A stretch of DNA of 38,682 nucleotides from Oscillospiraceae bacterium (GCA_902792985.1 CADBBT010000012.1:32881-71562), one strand, 5' to 3'. Positions 7,981 to 15,903 are shown, numbered from the stretch's first letter. A program made the numbers and translations. Notes: generated from the sequence alone by a model not told the origin.

Positions 7981-8628
7981 TTAAAAGCTTGCGGCAAAGG
8001 CGTTCAACCAGGCACGCTTGATCAGCTCGTGCCCGAAGCAGGTCGGATGCACGCCGTCAGAGAGCCAGTAGCTCGGCGCTGCGATCTTTGCGGCGTTATC
8101 AAACGCCTCCTGCAGCGGAACAAACACCAGTGCATGCCGCTGTGCCAGTGCGCGCACGACGGCAGCAACATCCCGCACATTTTTGGAAAAAACAGAAAAA
8201 CGATCCGGCATCTGTGCACAGTCGTCCGTTCCCGTGCCGCGCAAAACAAACGGCTCAAGCAGCATCAGCTTTGTCTGCGGCAGCTTTTCGCGCAGTTCGC
8301 AAAGCAAGGCGTCATAGGTGCGCTCAAACTGCGCAAGATCAAGCGTGATGCCGCTGTTCAGCCGGTGCCAAACGTCGTTGACGCCGATGAGCAAACTCAT
8401 GTAATCCGGCTGCAGCTCAAAAATATCGGCGTTTCTGCGCGCATAAACTTCTTCGATCTTGTCGCCGCTGACGCCGCGATTTATGAATCTGTATGCGCCC
8501 GGGGCTTCAAAGCCGAGCGCGGCGGCAGTCAGCAGGGGATAGCCGTTGCCGAGACTTTCGTCATTTTCGCGGTCACGGAACACGTCGGTGATGGAATCGC
8601 CCTGAAAAAGGATCATTTTTGAATTCAT
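7981..8628 (-). CDS. SGNH/GDSL hydrolase
   Basis: A 215-residue enzyme with all four SGNH blocks: FQGDSITD (Ser nucleophile and Asp), NRGVSGDK (Gly), IGVNDVW (Asn) and DGVHPT (Asp-x-x-His). Members are esterases, lipases or carbohydrate acetyl-esterases. No signal peptide is visible, so it probably acts in the cytosol, unlike its secreted operon partners. ATG 8628 follows AGGAG by 5 nt; an upstream in-frame GTG at 8634 would overlap that site. It is the second gene of the operon, 8 bp after the chagasin-like gene. Confidence 0.88.
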   Translation of the reverse strand: MNSKMILFQGDSITDVFRDRENDESLGNGYPLLTAAALGFEAPGAYRFINRGVSGDKIEEVYARRNADIFELQPDYMSLLIGVNDVWHRLNSGITLDLAQFERTYDALLCELREKLPQTKLMLLEPFVLRGTGTDDCAQMPDRFSVFSKNVRDVAAVVRALAQRHALVFVPLQEAFDNAAKIAAPSYWLSDGVHPTCFGHELIKRAWLNAFAASF

Positions 8629-8636
8629 ATGCACTC

Positions 8637-9074
8637 CTATTCAACAACGGTGACGTCAGAGATCGTCAGATCTTCCGCTACGGTGATGGAAACAATGTAG
8701 GACTTGATGGATCCGTCTTTTTCCCAGGGACGCTCATAGGAGAACGTCACGGTGCTCTTGCCCTTGGACTGCGCGGTGAATGTAAAAAATTCCGTGCCGC
8801 CGCGTCCTGCGATTGCAACGTTGCTGTGCTCGTCCTGGTCGGATTCATACCAGGTCTTTGTTTGCTTTACACTGTTGCCTTCCTGCTGCACCGTCCAGCT
8901 GTATCCGGTGGAGGGGTTGCTGGAAAGCGCAAAGGTGACAGTGTCGCCGTTGATGGAATAGGTGTCGTCGTCAGAAAGCTTCAAGGCGGGCTCGCTCGGC
9001 GCTTTCAGGCTGATGCCCAAAGCGGAAAGCAGCGCAAGGAAGAAGGCGATCATTTTCTGAAAAAAATCCTTCAT
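8637..9074 (-). CDS. Chagasin-family (I42) cysteine peptidase inhibitor, exported
   Basis: A 145-residue protein with a hydrophobic N-terminal segment (MKDFFQKMIAFFLALLSALG) that fits a signal peptide or anchor. The three inhibitory loops of chagasin are all present in order: NPSTGYSW, GRGGTEFF and ERPWE. In known members these loops enter the active site of papain-like C1 peptidases. In a gut bacterium it might guard surface proteins against its own or foreign cysteine peptidases. It is the first gene of the four-gene operon; AAGGAG lies 11 nt before the ATG, under a perfect promoter. Whether it has any link to the Cys-nucleophile hydrolases downstream is unknown. Confidence 0.88.
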   Translation of the reverse strand: MKDFFQKMIAFFLALLSALGISLKAPSEPALKLSDDDTYSINGDTVTFALSSNPSTGYSWTVQQEGNSVKQTKTWYESDQDEHSNVAIAGRGGTEFFTFTAQSKGKSTVTFSYERPWEKDGSIKSYIVSITVAEDLTISDVTVVE

Positions 9075-9106
9075 ATTGAAACAACTCCTTTTTATATTTA
9101 TATTTT

Positions 9107-9135
9107 ATTATAATCCTTTTATGGTGCTTTGTCAA
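9107..9135 (-). promoter_or_regulatory. Consensus promoter of the chagasin/hydrolase operon
   Basis: On the minus strand, TTGACA (9130-9135), a 17-bp spacer and TATAAT (9107-9112) are an exact housekeeping-sigma match, 33 bp upstream of the first gene of the operon. Confidence 0.9.
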
Positions 9136-9186
9136 TGAATGCCCCGTCCTTTCCGCTGTAAAATTCTGCTTTGATCGGAAAAAGGC

Positions 9187-9215
9187 TTGCATTTTGCCAT
9201 GAAATCTTTTACAAT
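9187..9215 (+). promoter_or_regulatory. Promoter of the thioesterase gene
   Basis: TTGCAT (9187-9192), 17 bp and TACAAT (9210-9215), followed by AAAGGAG and the ATG at 9250. It is divergent from the hydrolase-operon promoter. Confidence 0.7.
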
Positions 9216-9249
9216 AAAATGGAATCAAGCAGAAAGGAGTGTCATCAGT

Positions 9250-9639
9250 ATGCTGAAATGCGGATTGAAAGGCAAACAGGAACGCTTAGTCACAACCGAG
9301 CTGACCGCGGCGTCTTACGGCAGCGGCGCACTCGAGGTGTTTGCAACGCCGGCTATGATCGCGCTGCTGGAAGAAACGGCATGGAAAAGCGTTGCACCCC
9401 ATCTTGACCCCGGCTGCAGCACGGTCGGCACAAAGGTCAATGTCAGCCATCTTGCGGCAACGCCGCTCGGTATGCGCGTATGGTGCGAAAGTGAACTGGT
9501 GGAGATCGACCGCCGAAAACTTGTGTTTCAAATTGCGGTCTATGATGAGACCGGTCTGATCGGCGAAGGGACACACGAGCGCTTTGTGGTTGAAAACGAA
9601 CGCTTTTTGAAAAAAGTGCAGGAGAAAAAAGGCGTATGA
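9250..9639 (+). CDS. FlK-like hotdog-fold thioesterase
   Basis: A 129-residue protein of the size of fluoroacetyl-CoA thioesterase FlK and its many housekeeping-like relatives. Typical segments are VFATPAMIALLEETAW and VGTKVNVSHLAATPLG, which supply the Thr, Glu and His placed in the FlK active site. It probably hydrolyses a small acyl-CoA, and its substrate is not known; fluoroacetate is unlikely. The ATG at 9250 follows AAAGGAG. The stop overlaps the start of the YitT gene by 4 bp, so translation is probably coupled. Confidence 0.82.
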   Translation: MLKCGLKGKQERLVTTELTAASYGSGALEVFATPAMIALLEETAWKSVAPHLDPGCSTVGTKVNVSHLAATPLGMRVWCESELVEIDRRKLVFQIAVYDETGLIGEGTHERFVVENERFLKKVQEKKGV

Positions 9640-10580
9640 AGCTGCTGGGACAACTGCACATAAAAAACTTTTTGATCCTCACGCTCGCCGGTATGATCAA
9701 CGCGTTCGGCATCGTGTTTTTCCTCTATCCGGTGCAGCTTTATGACAGCGGGATCTCCGGCACGTCGATGCTGATCGCGCAGCTCACGCCGCCGTATTTG
9801 CCGTTTTCGCTTTTCCTTGCGGCGCTGAATGTGCCGCTGTTCCTGTATGGACTGAAAAAGCAGGGCGCGGCGTTTACGGTCTATGCGCTTTATGCTGTCG
9901 GGATCTATGCGCTGAGCGCCTGGCTGATCATGGACGTGCTGCCGGTGGATGTGACGCTTGCCTCGCCCCTTGCCGGGACCGATCTGCTCTTGTGCGCGCT
10001 GTTCGGCGGCATCATCTCCGGTGTGGGCAGCGGACTTGCGATCCGTTACGGCGGCGCGATGGACGGCATCGAGGTCATCGCGCTGATTTTTGCCAAAAAG
10101 CTCGGCATCACAGTCGGCACGTTCTGCATGACATACAATGTTCTGCTGTATATCGTCTGCGGCTTTGTGCTGCACAGCTGGATCTTGCCGCTGTATTCGA
10201 TCGTGACCTATGCTGCCGCACTGAAGACCGTGGATTTCATTGTGGACGGCATCGACCGCGCCAAGGCGGCAATGATCGTGACCGTGCGGCCGGATGAGAT
10301 CTGCGAAGCGCTGTCTGCGGCGTTTGAAACGGGCGCCACAGTCATCGACGCAAAGGGCGGCTATTCCGGCAGTGAAAAAACAGTGGTCTACTTTGTGGTG
10401 AACCGCTTTCAGGTTTCCAAAATGAAAACGCTTGTGCATGAGATCGACCCCACAGCGTATATCACGATCAACGAGGTGGTGGATGTGTTCTCAAGCAACC
10501 TGAGCATAAAGACAACGGTGAAAAAGGAGGAGACGGCCCATGTTCCGTCCGATGAGAAGGTTCAAACAGGCACTGAGTGA
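9636..10580 (+). CDS. YitT family membrane protein (DUF161/DUF2179)
   Basis: A 314-residue protein with five to six hydrophobic helices in the first ~200 residues and a soluble C-terminal domain of DUF2179 type (AKAAMIVTVRP ... GATVIDAKGGYSG ... VVNRFQVSKMK). YitT-family proteins are common in Firmicutes; their function is not established. The start overlaps the thioesterase stop (ATGA), and the last 41 bases overlap the next gene. Confidence 0.87.
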   Translation: MKLLGQLHIKNFLILTLAGMINAFGIVFFLYPVQLYDSGISGTSMLIAQLTPPYLPFSLFLAALNVPLFLYGLKKQGAAFTVYALYAVGIYALSAWLIMDVLPVDVTLASPLAGTDLLLCALFGGIISGVGSGLAIRYGGAMDGIEVIALIFAKKLGITVGTFCMTYNVLLYIVCGFVLHSWILPLYSIVTYAAALKTVDFIVDGIDRAKAAMIVTVRPDEICEALSAAFETGATVIDAKGGYSGSEKTVVYFVVNRFQVSKMKTLVHEIDPTAYITINEVVDVFSSNLSIKTTVKKEETAHVPSDEKVQTGTE

Positions 10581-11013
10581 GCAGGAATGCCGCGCTTTGC
10601 TGCAGCAGGCGCGCCGCGGTGTGCTTGCTGTGGGCGGCGACAACGGCTACCCCTATGCGGTGCCGATGAATTTTTATTTCGACGAGGCAAAGGGGAGCAT
10701 CTATTTTCACTGCGCGCGTGAAGGGCACAAGCTTGACGCGATCCTGCGTGATGAAAAGGTCTGCTTCACAGTCATCGGCGGCGACGTCAAGCGCGACGAT
10801 TGGGCGTGGTATGTGAAAAGCGTGATCGTGTTCGGCGAAGCACAAAAAGTGACGGACGAGGCAGCAAAGGACGCCTGTCTGCGCGCGCTTGCAAAAAAAT
10901 ACTTCCCGCCCGAAGAGGACGTGGAGGCCGATATGGCGCGCAACGCCGCCCGGGCAATCGTGGTGGAGATCAAGATCCGCCACATGACAGGCAAACTGGT
11001 CCATGAGCGTTGA
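10540..11013 (+). CDS. Pyridoxamine 5'-phosphate oxidase-like flavoprotein (Nim-like)
   Basis: A 157-residue split-barrel FMN protein. ALSEQECRALLQQARRGVLA, followed by GYPYAVPMNFYFDE and IYFHCAREGHKLD, is the pattern of the PNPOx-related family that includes 5-nitroimidazole-resistance (Nim) proteins. Distant homologues of this kind are abundant in Clostridia, and resistance should not be assumed. AAGGAGG lies about 9 nt before the ATG at 10540, inside the YitT gene, giving a 41-bp overlap in another frame. Confidence 0.82.
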   Translation: MFRPMRRFKQALSEQECRALLQQARRGVLAVGGDNGYPYAVPMNFYFDEAKGSIYFHCAREGHKLDAILRDEKVCFTVIGGDVKRDDWAWYVKSVIVFGEAQKVTDEAAKDACLRALAKKYFPPEEDVEADMARNAARAIVVEIKIRHMTGKLVHER

Positions 11014-11152
11014 CGAAGGTTTTATGAAGAATGAAACTGAATGAGTGAAGCGCAGAGCCAACCGTTTGCCTGAATTTGACTATGCACAGAACGGTGTATA
11101 TTTTTTGACGATATGTACACAAAACAGAGCGCAAGTGCTCTCCATTGTTTCC

Positions 11153-11174
11153 GTAGGGGCGGCCAGTGGCCGCC
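11153..11174 (+). repeat. REP palindrome 1 (inside the RAYT gene)
   Basis: GTA followed by GGGGCGGCCAGTGGCCGCC, a near-perfect palindrome GGCGGCCA/TGGCCGCC. The same unit recurs at 25760 and 25921 and, inverted, at 11321 and 27689. Confidence 0.85.
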
Positions 11175-11320
11175 AGCCGCAAGTGCAACTCACGGGCGTC
11201 GGTGAAATCGTGGCGCAGACTTTGGAGGAAATACCGCTGCGCTATTCGCACGTTTCGGTGGATCATTATGTGATCATGCCGGATCATGTACATTTGCTGC
11301 TTCGCGTGGAAAGAAAGAGC

Positions 11321-11343
11321 GGGCGGCCGCTGGCCGCCCCTAC
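11321..11343 (-). repeat. REP palindrome 2, inverted (inside the RAYT gene)
   Basis: GGGCGGCCGCTGGCCGCCCC then TAC: the same unit in opposite orientation, 146 bp after palindrome 1 and also in frame. Confidence 0.85.
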
Positions 11344-11531
11344 GGTCTCACATATTGTGAACCAGTGGAAAGGAGCCGTGACGAGACGGCTGGGAAAAGC
11401 GATCTGGCAAAAGGGGTTTTATGACCATATTGTGCGAGATGTTTATGACTATCAGGTCAGATGGCAGTATATGGAAGAAAACCCTCAAAGATGGCTGCAA
11501 AAAACAGAACAACTTGAAAGGACGTGACAAC

Positions 11532-11918
11532 ATGAATCCAAAAATATATAAAACTTTTCAACAGTCCGAGCTGGACGCGGTGCTGATGTATCGCGCACTC
11601 GCGCAAAACGCAAAAAGCGACGCGGAAAAAACGCTGCTGCTGCGTTTGGGGGCGATCGAAGGCAAACACGCGGCGGTGCTGCGCGGCATTACGGAAAACG
11701 GCGAACTGCAGCCGACGGACGCGATGGCGAAACCCATTGCGCTGCTCGAACGCTTTGCGGGGCGGCGGGTGACCTATTTTCTTGTTTCGCTCGGCGAAAA
11801 GGCGGCGTATTATCTTTATCAGCCGCTGGCAAAGCAGCACCCGGAGCTGCAGGTCAACGCAAAAGAGGAGACCGACCACGGCAATACCCTGCAGTGGCTG
11901 GCCAAGGCGATCAAATAA
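11532..11918 (+). CDS. Rubrerythrin/ferritin-like diiron protein
   Basis: A 128-residue all-helical protein. Four iron-ligand type motifs are visible: SELDA in helix 1, EGKHAA (ExxH) in helix 2, GEKAAYYLY in helix 3 and ETDHG (ExxH) in helix 4. There is no rubredoxin domain, so electron supply must come from another protein. Members detoxify peroxide or store iron in anaerobes. The ATG at 11532 follows AAAGGA, just after the RAYT stop. Confidence 0.8.
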   Translation: MNPKIYKTFQQSELDAVLMYRALAQNAKSDAEKTLLLRLGAIEGKHAAVLRGITENGELQPTDAMAKPIALLERFAGRRVTYFLVSLGEKAAYYLYQPLAKQHPELQVNAKEETDHGNTLQWLAKAIK

Positions 11919-11949
11919 AAACGGCGGTCATTCCGATGGGAGTGACCGC
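11916..11949 (-). terminator. Terminator of sigE, possibly bidirectional
   Basis: An 11-bp hairpin (11924-11934 with 11939-11949) has a TTTTT run on the minus side (complement of 11917-11921), 51 bp after the sigE stop. On the plus strand only a weak TTTT follows. Confidence 0.65.
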
Positions 11950-12000
11950 TGAAGTTTTACGGATCAAAGCAAAACGGGGAAATGGCCGGTTTGTCTGAAT

Positions 12001-12762
12001 TTATGATGACGGTGTTCCGCCCGTCTCTTCGCCCGCCGCCGCCGTCTCCTGTGCCGTCAGTTCGTCGCGCAAGCGGGCGATGATGCGCTTTTCCAGCCGC
12101 GAGATATAGCTTTGCGAGATGCCGAGCTTGTCTGCGACCTGCTTTTGTGTGTATTCCTTTGAACCGAACAGCCCGAAGCGCAGCGTCATGATCTCCTTTT
12201 CGCGTGCGTCAAGCTGCCGCACAAGATCGAGCAACCGGCTTTTTTCGTCGCGGCTTTCCAAATCGCGGCTGATCTCGTCGCTGTCGGAGCCGAGCACGTC
12301 GCACAGCAGCAGCTCGTTGCCGTCCCAGTCCACATTCAGCGGCTCGTCGATGGAAACCTCGTTTTTGCGGCCGGCGCATTTGCGCAGATACATGAGGATC
12401 TCGTTTTCAATGCAGCGTGACGCGTAGGTGGCAAGCTTGATCTTTTTGGACGGCCGAAACGTGTTCACCGCCTTGATCAGCCCCACCGTGCCGATGGAGA
12501 TCAGGTCCTCGATGCCGACGCCGGTGTTTTCAAACTTGCGCGCAATGTAGACCACCAGCCGCAGATTGTGCACGATCAACCGGTCGCGGCTGTGCGCATC
12601 GCCGCGCTCCAGCGCTTCCAGCGCCTGCGCCTCCTGCTTTTTGCTCAGCGGCTCCGGCAGCGTCTGTGCCCCGCCGATGTAATGGATTTCGCTTTTGTGC
12701 AGCCCCAGCGCGCGAAACAGTGCGCGTTTGCATTTTTGAAGGGCTCTTTTTATTTTTTGCAT
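12001..12762 (-). CDS. sigE: RNA polymerase sporulation sigma factor SigE
   Basis: A 253-residue sigma-70 family factor. The core region 2 ([56 protein letters not shown]) and the region 4 helix-turn-helix ([20 protein letters not shown]) match SigE/SigK type factors. The ~25 residues before region 1 would be the pro-sequence removed by SpoIIGA, the gene immediately upstream. The start at 12762 overlaps the spoIIGA end by 13 bp. A longer frame to 12894 reads into spoIIGA and is not needed. SigE directs early mother-cell gene expression during sporulation. The sigG gene that often follows is absent here: a diiron gene on the other strand comes next. Confidence 0.94.
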   Translation of the reverse strand: MQKIKRALQKCKRALFRALGLHKSEIHYIGGAQTLPEPLSKKQEAQALEALERGDAHSRDRLIVHNLRLVVYIARKFENTGVGIEDLISIGTVGLIKAVNTFRPSKKIKLATYASRCIENEILMYLRKCAGRKNEVSIDEPLNVDWDGNELLLCDVLGSDSDEISRDLESRDEKSRLLDLVRQLDAREKEIMTLRFGLFGSKEYTQKQVADKLGISQSYISRLEKRIIARLRDELTAQETAAAGEETGGTPSS

Positions 12763-13619
12763 ACGATCACATTCATTTCTTCCATCAGATTCGGGTGCAG
12801 CAGCGCGCCGAAGTCGCCGCCGCAAAGCGGTGTGTCGGACACCGCGATATAAACGTCCGCGGTGCGCAATTCTCCGTCGGGACCGTGGATGCACACCTCG
12901 TCTGGGCGAAACCCGGGCAGCGTGCGGAGCCCTGTCAGCGCATGGCAGGGGATGGAGCGCACATGCAGCGCCGCGGCGCAGTCCGGCGCGTTCAGATCTT
13001 TTTCCGCAAGCAGTTCGTGCAGCACGTCTTTGTATACGACGATCACCGGCAGGGCGGAAAACGGTTCGGTCAGCCGGTTGCCGCTGTCCAAAAACGCGCT
13101 GCAGCGCGCCTGCTTTTTTTCAAGCGTGATCGTCAGACGAAACAGGCTTTGCGCCGGTGCTCTTGCGCCGAGCAGCAGATGCAGCACATAAAACAGCGCG
13201 TAGCAGATCACGGTCAGTATCACGAGCAGCAGCGTGTCGATGTTGAAATACACCACGCTGCCGAAGTACAGCATGGATTTCGGGTGCAGGGTGTGCCAAA
13301 GCGCGAACATCAGCCCCGCAAAGACGAAGTTGACCGCGAAAAACACTGCATACAGCAGCAAAAACCGCTTGCGGCTGCCGCATCCGAACGCAACAAGCAC
13401 AAACACCGCCGCAGCAAGCAGACGCAGCAAAACGAGCAGCAGCTTGGACGAAAGGGGAAAAAAGATCACGAACGCGAACGCGCCGCCGAGCAAAGCCGCA
13501 ACTGTGCGGCGCAGCCGGCTGCCGTGCGCACGGCAAAGCAGGTCGGTCGCCAGCAGCAGCGCAAACGTGACATAGGCGTTGAGCACGAATAAAATGTCTG
13601 CGTAAACCACAACACGCAT
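12750..13619 (-). CDS. spoIIGA: Sporulation sigma-E processing peptidase SpoIIGA
   Basis: A 289-residue protein with about five N-terminal transmembrane helices (residues 1-150) and a C-terminal aspartic-protease-like domain. The catalytic motif [11 protein letters not shown] places the active Asp at residue 178, as in Bacillus SpoIIGA. It sits in the septal membrane, is activated by SpoIIR from the forespore and cleaves pro-SigE. GAGGTGA lies just before the ATG at 13619. Co-location with sigE makes the call firm. Confidence 0.93.
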   Translation of the reverse strand: MRVVVYADILFVLNAYVTFALLLATDLLCRAHGSRLRRTVAALLGGAFAFVIFFPLSSKLLLVLLRLLAAAVFVLVAFGCGSRKRFLLLYAVFFAVNFVFAGLMFALWHTLHPKSMLYFGSVVYFNIDTLLLVILTVICYALFYVLHLLLGARAPAQSLFRLTITLEKKQARCSAFLDSGNRLTEPFSALPVIVVYKDVLHELLAEKDLNAPDCAAALHVRSIPCHALTGLRTLPGFRPDEVCIHGPDGELRTADVYIAVSDTPLCGGDFGALLHPNLMEEMNVIVCKK

Positions 13620-13637
13620 GCGCTCACCTCGCCATTC

Positions 13638-13671
13638 AGTATAGCGCAGCTTTGTCGCAAAGCGTGTCGAG
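13638..13671 (-). promoter_or_regulatory. Possible spoIIG promoter with Spo0A-box-like sites
   Basis: A minus-strand TATACT (13638-13643) lies 18 bp upstream of the spoIIGA start. TGTCGCA (13653-13659) and TGTCGAG (13665-13671) on the plus strand each differ by one base from the 0A box TGTCGAA. No good -35 is present, as in Spo0A-activated spoIIG promoters. The sites are short and degenerate. Confidence 0.4.
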
Positions 13672-13688
13672 TTCTGTTGCGCTGCAAA

Positions 13689-13719
13689 AGAAAAAAGGCC
13701 GGTGACCGACCTTTTTCTT
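13689..13719 (-). terminator. Terminator between thyX and spoIIGA
   Basis: AAAAAAGGCCGGT, GA, CCGACCTTTTT forms a short GC-rich hairpin with T-runs on both strands, 20 bp after the thyX stop. It separates thyX from the spoIIG operon. Confidence 0.7.
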
Positions 13720-13738
13720 TCTTGTTCACAGATGCGGC

Positions 13739-15121
13739 TTATTCCGCGTCGCTTTCTCCGAGAAAGCGGCGGCGCATTTCCTGCATCTGCCCGCAGCACA
13801 TGCGCCCTTCGGGACACTTGCCGTCGATCACGCAGCTCGGACCGAAGCGGGCGAACAGCAGGGGGTTGTCTTTGCGCAAAAGGAAGAGCAGTTCAGTTGC
13901 CAGCGCGCGGATCTCCCACTGCGCACGGTTGCAGGTGCGCAGCTTCAAAAACAGCCGCAGCTCCCGGGCGTTCATCGTGGTCACAAAGTCGATCACGTTG
14001 CCGGAGAGGAGCACATAGACCAGATCATCTTCGCTGACGCCCTCGGCCTTGAACGCGTCATAGAGCGCCGCGGTGGAGGAAAACGCGTCAAGATACAAGT
14101 CGAGCAGTTCCGGCATTTCTTTGATGACAGGGGGGATGATGTGGCTTTGGCGATCGCAGACCGACAGCGACGGAATGGCGATGCTCTGCATCCTGTGCCG
14201 CGCAAAGTGGGTCAGTGTGGAAAGGGAAACGTCGCTGAACCGCACGGTGAAGTTCGCCATCTCCAGCGCGCGCGGGCGTCCGCTTTGCACAACAGCGTCA
14301 AGCGTCTGAAGCAGCGCGGCGTCATCCTTCAGCGTTTCGTCGGCGTCTGCCACGGTGCAGCAATAGCGCTCCATGAGGGCAGATTTTGCCACAAGGCGTC
14401 CGGCGTCCGGTGTGCAGGAAAGCAATACGACGGCCGGCTGCGCACTTTGAGAACCGCTGCTTTTTTTGAGCGGCGGCAGCGGCAAAGTGTCGCAGTAAGC
14501 GGCGTTCTTTTCTTCAAAATCGCCGAACACGCCCGGAGCGGCTTCTTTGCACTGCTTCAAAAGCTGTGCGCCGATGGCGCGGATCTCCGCGTTTTTGCTG
14601 CCGCGTCCGAAAAGCATGGCGCGCAAAACGCCAAGCAGCTCGCGCCCGTTCAAAGAGCAGAAGAAGTTGGAATAAAAGCAGTAGGGCAGAACAAAACGCG
14701 CGTCCTCTTTGGGAATGCCGCGTTCGCAAAGGGTGCCGTAAAGGGCAAAGAGCTTGTCCATCTGCGCGGTGTAGCGCGCCTTCTGGCTGTCATTCAGCGC
14801 ATCGGGAATGTGATAGCCGCAATCGGCAAAATCCACATAGCGGCGGGATTTGACCGTGAAAGACGCGAGGCGGAACTCGATCATGAACTGTTCGACCGCC
14901 ACGGAGACATTTTCAAACGCGAGGTTGAAGAAAATGTGCTCCACCGTTGAGGTGTGGCCGGAAGCGGTCACCTTGGTTATGAGGTTTGCGTTTTTTTCTT
15001 TGTCACGCGAACGCTCCATAATTTCGAGCGCCGTGCCTTTTTGCGTGGAGATCCTGCCGGCGGCAGCGCAGACCGCTTCGCCGCAGGAGGACACGCCGAT
15101 GATGTATGCGCCGTGGTTCAT
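13739..15121 (-). CDS. Tandem two-domain FAD-dependent thymidylate synthase-like protein (ThyX x2)
   Basis: A 460-residue protein, about twice the usual ThyX length, that reads as two ThyX domains. The N-half has GHTSTVEHIFFNLAFENVSV then EFRLASFTVKSRRY (82-95), keeping RxxS...SxRY but with RHR changed to EFR. The C-half has ARHRMQSIAIPSLSV (307-321), keeping RHR but lacking the SxRY end, plus the dUMP-binding-type LRTCNRAQWEIR near residues 394-405. ThyX converts dUMP to dTMP using FAD, NADPH and methylene-THF. The halves may complement each other across a composite site. A four-Cys tail (430-443) is unusual. ATG 15121 follows AGGAAG; a GTG at 15130 is too close to it. Confidence 0.78.
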   Translation of the reverse strand: MNHGAYIIGVSSCGEAVCAAAGRISTQKGTALEIMERSRDKEKNANLITKVTASGHTSTVEHIFFNLAFENVSVAVEQFMIEFRLASFTVKSRRYVDFADCGYHIPDALNDSQKARYTAQMDKLFALYGTLCERGIPKEDARFVLPYCFYSNFFCSLNGRELLGVLRAMLFGRGSKNAEIRAIGAQLLKQCKEAAPGVFGDFEEKNAAYCDTLPLPPLKKSSGSQSAQPAVVLLSCTPDAGRLVAKSALMERYCCTVADADETLKDDAALLQTLDAVVQSGRPRALEMANFTVRFSDVSLSTLTHFARHRMQSIAIPSLSVCDRQSHIIPPVIKEMPELLDLYLDAFSSTAALYDAFKAEGVSEDDLVYVLLSGNVIDFVTTMNARELRLFLKLRTCNRAQWEIRALATELLFLLRKDNPLLFARFGPSCVIDGKCPEGRMCCGQMQEMRRRFLGESDAE

Positions 15122-15149
15122 GAACTTCACTTCCTAATCCGTTTTCTTT

Positions 15150-15178
15150 ATTCTATTATAACAAGGAAGGTTTGTCAA
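15150..15178 (-). promoter_or_regulatory. Promoter of the double-ThyX gene
   Basis: On the minus strand, TTGACA (15173-15178), a 17-bp spacer and TAGAAT (15150-15155), 28 bp upstream of the start codon. Confidence 0.78.
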
Positions 15179-15258
15179 TCTTTCTCTTCAAAAAAGATTT
15201 TCATAAAATGTTTATTGTTAGCCACCCCACTGGAGTTTAATCCGTGGTGAACAAGAAT

Positions 15259-15295
15259 AAATACTGTGTCCGGATTAAGACCGAACACAGTATTT
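15259..15295 (-). terminator. Hairpin terminator, probably bidirectional
   Basis: AAATACTGTGT/ACACAGTATTT plus an inner CGG/CCG and a 7-nt loop. T-rich sequence follows on either strand. It lies 36 bp past the stop of the secreted-protein gene at 15331. The rest of 15179-15330 shows nothing else I can name. Confidence 0.65.
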
Positions 15296-15330
15296 TTGAT
15301 TTTCATAATACAGTTTTATCCTTTTTGGAT

Positions 15331-15759
15331 TCAGGAGCGAACGATAAGGCTGTTATCGCTGCATTTGACATCATAAGAGAACCTAACATCACCACATGCA
15401 GAGGATATTTTTAATTTGACGTTTCCGGCATTCCCCAACCAAGTTTTAATGCGTATATCAATGGAACCTCCGGTATATACTGTCGCGGTGGTCAGTGTGC
15501 CGTATCCGGTTCCGTAGCGTTTTTGCACAGAACAGTTACGGACGCCGGCGTTTGTTACATAAATTGATTCAGGACCGACATTCTTGATCGTAATTGTTGT
15601 GGTACGCCAAAAAACTTTGTCGCCGGTAGTGACAACGGTAAGGGTGTTTGGGCGGCTTTGGTTTGTGACCCTCTTAGCCGAAACAGAAAAACAAACAGTT
15701 GCAAGCAAAACGCATACTAAAATGAGGGAAAGAATTTTATTCACTTTTTTCATAAACAT
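15331..15759 (-). CDS. Secreted protein of unknown function
   Basis: A 142-residue protein with a clear signal peptide (KILSLILVCVLLATVCFSVSA) and a Thr/Val/Gly-rich mature part that looks all-beta (TLTVVTTGDKVFWRTTTITI). Three Cys follow the signal peptide. I do not recognise a family. AAAGGAG lies 4 nt before ATG 15759 and 10 nt before ATG 15753, so either could start it. Its codons are richer in A/T than those of the flanking genes. It follows a 27-residue peptide gene by 28 bp and probably shares its consensus promoter, opposite a divergent XRE regulator. Confidence 0.65.
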   Translation of the reverse strand: MFMKKVNKILSLILVCVLLATVCFSVSAKRVTNQSRPNTLTVVTTGDKVFWRTTTITIKNVGPESIYVTNAGVRNCSVQKRYGTGYGTLTTATVYTGGSIDIRIKTWLGNAGNVKLKISSACGDVRFSYDVKCSDNSLIVRS

Positions 15760-15787
15760 TGAACTCCTTTGATAAAGTTATTTTTTC

Positions 15788-15871
15788 TTAGCCATAGTTT
15801 GTATTAGAAAGCGCCGGATCTCCTCTGCAACGTGCAAAAATGTTTGGTTTCGTAAATACATCTTTCTTCAT
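15788..15871 (-). CDS. Putative 27-residue peptide, unannotated small ORF
   Basis: A short frame beginning MKKDVFTKPN and ending NTNYG, with one Cys at position 15. The Shine-Dalgarno AAGGAGG sits 9 nt before the ATG, the best in this region. A perfect TTGACA-N17-TATAAT promoter lies 37 bp further upstream. It lacks a signal peptide or hydrophobic stretch and I do not recognise it. It could be a leader peptide for the secreted-protein gene 28 bp downstream, a signalling peptide sensed by the divergent XRE protein, or a modified-peptide precursor. No modifying enzyme or transporter is adjacent. Confidence 0.5.
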   Translation of the reverse strand: MKKDVFTKPNIFARCRGDPALSNTNYG

Positions 15872-15903
15872 AAATGTTCACCTCCTTCACAACATTCTGA
15901 TCT

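Larger units (their letters stand above)
11045..11527 (+). mobile_element. REP-associated tyrosine transposase (RAYT) gene with internal REP palindromes
   Basis: A 160-residue Y1/HUH transposase of the IS200/IS605-like RAYT group. It starts GTG at 11045 directly after an in-frame stop. The N-terminus RLPEFDYAQNGVYFLTICTQ, the HUH pair MPDHVHLLL (His81, His83), the candidate catalytic Tyr126 in WQKGFYDHIVR and a C-terminal YMEENPQRW match the family. RAYTs nick single-stranded REP sequences and are usually domesticated single-copy genes. Two REP palindromes in opposite orientation (11153-11174 and 11321-11343) are read in frame as VGAASGR and SGRPLAAPT. It sits between the Nim-like and diiron genes. 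Confidence 0.9.
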
